In this document: one piece after another, positions 6,910 to 9,793 of the stretch | How positions within the stretch are numbered: the first letter of the stretch is position 1 | How the letters are laid out: every line of letters starts with the position of its first letter | From: CAZAXU01 sp964489245 | GTDB taxonomy: Bacteria; Bacteroidota; Bacteroidia; Flavobacteriales; Flavobacteriaceae | Reading direction: 5' to 3' | DNA length: 9,793 bases | Assembly: GCA_964489245.1 (NCBI GenBank) | Contig: CAZAXU010000059.1 | Coordinates: forward strand, 1 to 9,793 | The notes under the pieces: generated by a model | Database searches by the model: none | Seen by the model: the letters and a program-made list of their open reading frames with translations, nothing else | What the model was told of the DNA's origin: nothing | Made by a program: the position numbers and the translations under genes

Positions 6910-9684
6910 ATGACAAAAAAAATCATAAAGATTATTACAAGCATAATCCTCGTGCTTATTGTAGCATTAGTTACTATTCCCTACCTTTTGAGAGATGATA
7001 TTGAGAAGTTTATCAAGGAAGAAGTCAACAATGCTGTTAACGCAAAGGTGGACTATCGTGATCTGCGTTTATCTCTCTTGAAAGATTTTCCTAATCTGCA
7101 TGTTTCCTTAAGCGATTTGAGCGTGGTGGGAGAAGGTGTTTTTGACTCTATTCATCTGGCTGACATTCAAGATTTTAATTTCAGTTTAAATGCAAAAAAA
7201 TTACTTTTCAACGATGATTTGGAAATCAAAAAAATACGCATCAATCACGCCAATCTGAACATTGTGGTGACCGAAGATGGTAAAGCAAACTATGATATTG
7301 CCAAAACAGAAACGGATAGTAGCCAAGTTCATAAATCTTATGTAGTCAGAATTGAAAATTATGAAATTGCCAATTCCAATTTGTCATATAAGGATGCTTT
7401 GAGTAAAATAAAAATTAAGCTCCGCAATATCAAGCACGAGGGAAGTGGAAAATTTTCAAGTCAAGACTATCGACTCAAAACCAAAACCACTGCAGACACT
7501 CTAGATTTCATCTTAGGAAAAATTCACTATATCAACAATGCCAAAGCAGATTTGCAATCGGATATTACGATTGAAAACGATTTCAAAAAATATACGCTCC
7601 CCAATATTTCTCTGGTGCTTAATAATCTTGAAATTGAAGGAAATTCCGTTGTAGAGCTCAAAAATGATGAGATTGATATGAACATCAACTATCAGAGCAA
7701 AAAAAACGAGCTAAAACAGTTTCTTTCTATGATTCCGAAGGCTTATATGCCCGACCTAAAAGGCATCAAAACCGGTGGAACAGCAAATTTGAAAGGTTTT
7801 GTAAAAGGCATTTATAAGGACAAAATATATCCTGCCTATGCTGTGAATTTTAAAGTGGAAAACGGCACTATTAAATATCCGGATTTATCTGAGGATATCA
7901 AAAACCTAAACATCGTTACTAAAGTTGATTTTCCGGGAGGAAAAAATCCGGATCGCACCGAAATTAATATGTCCAAAATTCATTTTTCTGTTGCCGGCAG
8001 TCCGGCAGACGGAAGCTTGCGCATTGCCAACCCGATGACCGACCCTTTGATCGATACTTATTTCAAATCAAAATTGGACTTGAACAAACTGAAAAATGCC
8101 GTCAAAATGCCGCAAATCAGGCAACTCAGCGGCTTGCTTGATGCCGATATAAAACTCAAAGGACGAATTTCCGCCATTCAAAACAAAGAATTTGACAAAT
8201 TCAACGCTTCGGGCTATTTTGACCTGAACAATATGAACTATGCTGCAGATTCTCTCCCTTATGCCATTCATATCAGTCAGGCAAAAATGAAGATTAGCCC
8301 CCAGGCATTGAAACTAAACACTTTTGATGCAAAAGTGGGCAAAAGCGACTTTCATCTTCAAGGAAAACTCAGTAACTATATTGCCTATCTGTTCAACAAA
8401 ACGCAAACGCTCAAAGCTGATTTCAACATGCATTCCGACTATCTGAACCTGAACGAATTTATGAGTGAAGAACAAAATAAAACCACCGACAGCGCAGGTG
8501 TGATTAAAATTCCGAAAAATTTAGATATCAATTTCACGGCAGATGCCGACAAAGTGACCTACAAAGACATGAATCTCACCGATATGAAAGGCAATTTAAA
8601 ATTGAAAGACGAAAAGGCAAATTTGTCTGCGGTGCTGATGAAAACCTTGGACGGGCAAATGCATCTGACCGGAACCTATGACACTTCAAAAGAAAAACCC
8701 GTGTCTGATTTCAATATTGAAATGCAAAAAATGTCTATTACCAAATCTGCCAATACGCTCAGCACATTTGGGTCTTATGCGCCTGTTCTAAAGAAAATTC
8801 GGGGACAATTTTTCTCTAATATGAAGATGCGTATGGATTTGGACGAAAAGATGAATCCCATACTCGGCAGTGTAAACGCCGAAGGCGATTTCAACACCGC
8901 CAATATCCAAATTGACGGGATTGACATTGTCAAAGACATTGGCAAAATGTTGAAAATTAATGAATTATCCAATCCGAAGATTGATAAAATCAAAGCTCAA
9001 TTCAGCATTGCCAACGGACAAATGCAAGTGAAACCTTTCCGGTTTAAAATCAACAATATTCAATCCGGGCTAAGCGGAAAAGTGGGACTGGATAAGAAAA
9101 TTGAATTTGTGCTGAACATGGATGTTCCAAGGGCATTATTGGGCAACAATGCCAACCAAATTTTGGAGGGTTTGGTAGGCAATTTGAGCAAACTCGGACT
9201 CAAAACCGATTTGGGAAAAATCATCAAGATGAAATTTAAAATTTCAGGCGACTATCGACACCCGAAAATCACTCCTTTGATTGCCGGATATGAGGGCCAA
9301 AGCACACAAGAAATTGTGACTCAAGTGGTGGAAGAAAAAGTGGAGCAAGTCATTGACAGCGCCAAAATTGTTGCCCGAGCAAAGGCACAAGCCGAGGCTG
9401 ACCGCATCATGAAACTTGCTCAAACACAAGCTGATTCTTTGATTTCGAAAGCCCGACAGCTTTCTGCACAAATCAAGCTTCAGGCAGACAAGCAGGCAAA
9501 AAATCTAATCAAAGAAGCCGGAAGCAATCCGTTTAAAAAGTTGGCTGCTCAAACCGCTGCCAAAGAAATCAACCGCCAAGCGGAACAGAAAGGCAACAAA
9601 TTGGTTGCCGAGGCGCAAAACAAAGCCAATTTGATTTTGAAAAATGCCAAAGCCAAAGCAGACAAACTGATTCAGGGAAAGTGA
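6910..9684 (+). CDS. AsmA-like envelope protein with C-terminal 11-residue-repeat helix
   Basis: A 924-residue AsmA-family protein, anchored in the inner membrane by one N-terminal helix (about 5-27, after the basic MTKKIIK) with the rest in the periplasm. AsmA-like proteins are elongated beta-rich proteins linked to phospholipid transport between the envelope membranes and to outer-membrane homeostasis. The early block (RLSLLKDFPNLHVSLSDLSV, then beta strands to about 110, then the family-like IKKIRINHANLNIVV and DGKANYDI) is typical of the AsmA N-terminus. The region to about 795, including the repeat-like strands near 680-790, matches the AsmA C-terminal region. Residues 797-924 are a long charged, Ala/Gln/Lys-rich helix with seven 11-residue units (826-869 and 891-923). 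ATG 6910 is preferred over in-frame TTG 6889 because the membrane helix follows directly and the TTG lies in the promoter. It is divergent from the act operon and apparently monocistronic. The exact lipid role is not shown by sequence. Confidence 0.85.
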   Translation: MTKKIIKIITSIILVLIVALVTIPYLLRDDIEKFIKEEVNNAVNAKVDYRDLRLSLLKDFPNLHVSLSDLSVVGEGVFDSIHLADIQDFNFSLNAKKLLFNDDLEIKKIRINHANLNIVVTEDGKANYDIAKTETDSSQVHKSYVVRIENYEIANSNLSYKDALSKIKIKLRNIKHEGSGKFSSQDYRLKTKTTADTLDFILGKIHYINNAKADLQSDITIENDFKKYTLPNISLVLNNLEIEGNSVVELKNDEIDMNINYQSKKNELKQFLSMIPKAYMPDLKGIKTGGTANLKGFVKGIYKDKIYPAYAVNFKVENGTIKYPDLSEDIKNLNIVTKVDFPGGKNPDRTEINMSKIHFSVAGSPADGSLRIANPMTDPLIDTYFKSKLDLNKLKNAVKMPQIRQLSGLLDADIKLKGRISAIQNKEFDKFNASGYFDLNNMNYAADSLPYAIHISQAKMKISPQALKLNTFDAKVGKSDFHLQGKLSNYIAYLFNKTQTLKADFNMHSDYLNLNEFMSEEQNKTTDSAGVIKIPKNLDINFTADADKVTYKDMNLTDMKGNLKLKDEKANLSAVLMKTLDGQMHLTGTYDTSKEKPVSDFNIEMQKMSITKSANTLSTFGSYAPVLKKIRGQFFSNMKMRMDLDEKMNPILGSVNAEGDFNTANIQIDGIDIVKDIGKMLKINELSNPKIDKIKAQFSIANGQMQVKPFRFKINNIQSGLSGKVGLDKKIEFVLNMDVPRALLGNNANQILEGLVGNLSKLGLKTDLGKIIKMKFKISGDYRHPKITPLIAGYEGQSTQEIVTQVVEEKVEQVIDSAKIVARAKAQAEADRIMKLAQTQADSLISKARQLSAQIKLQADKQAKNLIKEAGSNPFKKLAAQTAAKEINRQAEQKGNKLVAEAQNKANLILKNAKAKADKLIQGK

Positions 9685-9690
9685 ATGTAA

Positions 9691-9732
9691 GGGAAAAGCT
9701 CAAAGGGAAAAGTTTAAAGTGAAAAGTTTAGT
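9691..9732. repeat. Three 14-bp imperfect tandem repeats
   Basis: Just downstream of the AsmA-like gene are three adjacent 14-bp units: GGGAAAAGCTCAAA (9691-9704), GGGAAAAGTTTAAA (9705-9718) and GTGAAAAGTTTAGT (9719-9732). Units 1 and 2 differ at two positions; unit 3 has drifted further. Purine-rich GAAAAGTTTAAAGT-type tracts are, as I recall, common in Bacteroidota intergenic DNA. No hairpin with a T-tract is formed, so it is not a recognisable terminator. Confidence 0.6.
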
Positions 9733-9793
9733 GATGGGTAAAATGGTTAATTTCAGGATTGCTTTGCTCAACTTTATTAATTTTTTCCTTTCT

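Noticed and set aside
9728..9793. Minus-strand open frame entering from the right edge (21 codons then TAA), possible end of a convergent gene
   Set aside because: It is too short to judge, a second minus-strand frame is also open in part of the stretch, and its stop lies inside the tandem repeat; no recognisable protein sequence.
9734..9793. Plus-strand ATG with 20 open codons to the right edge (MGKMVNFRIALL...)
   Set aside because: Could be the beginning of another gene, but there is no promoter, ribosome-binding signal or family likeness within the visible 60 nt.

Overview
The window looks like a Bacteroidota chromosome, probably Flavobacteriia or a close relative (inference). It is AT-rich. 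Translation starts lack clear Shine-Dalgarno sequences. TAnnTTTG-type -7 promoter elements are visible, and the main operon has the gene order and sequence style of flavobacterial Alternative Complex III (ACIII).

Layout: positions 1-6736 carry a tight minus-strand operon, read right to left: actA (pentaheme cytochrome c), actB (fused molybdopterin-like/iron-sulfur protein), actC (NrfD-type membrane subunit), actD (DUF3341 membrane protein), actE (monoheme cytochrome c lipoprotein) and the first 11 codons of actF, which runs off the left edge. Gaps are 31, 22, 1, 6 and 20 nt, so one transcript is expected. Positions 6737-6909 form a divergent control region with a good Bacteroidota promoter for actA, a probable -7 element for the plus-strand gene, and a perfect 11-bp-arm palindrome between them. 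Positions 6910-9684 hold one large plus-strand gene for an AsmA-like envelope protein with an unusual C-terminal 11-residue-repeat helix. The last ~110 nt are non-coding as far as can be seen and contain a short tandem repeat.

The Act proteins together form a quinol:cytochrome c (or quinol:oxidase) oxidoreductase that replaces the bc1 complex. Quinol is oxidised at the ActC/ActB interface, electrons pass along the iron-sulfur clusters of ActB to the hemes of ActA and ActE, and then to a terminal oxidase whose genes often follow actF (not in the window). The AsmA-like gene has no evident mechanistic link to respiration; the two units only share the intergenic control region.

No wholly new system is visible: ACIII is known. 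The points most worth a second look are the hendecad-repeat tail of the AsmA-like protein, the palindrome between the divergent promoters, and an ActA whose N-terminal periplasmic part is a Lys/Ala-rich linker with no heme motif.
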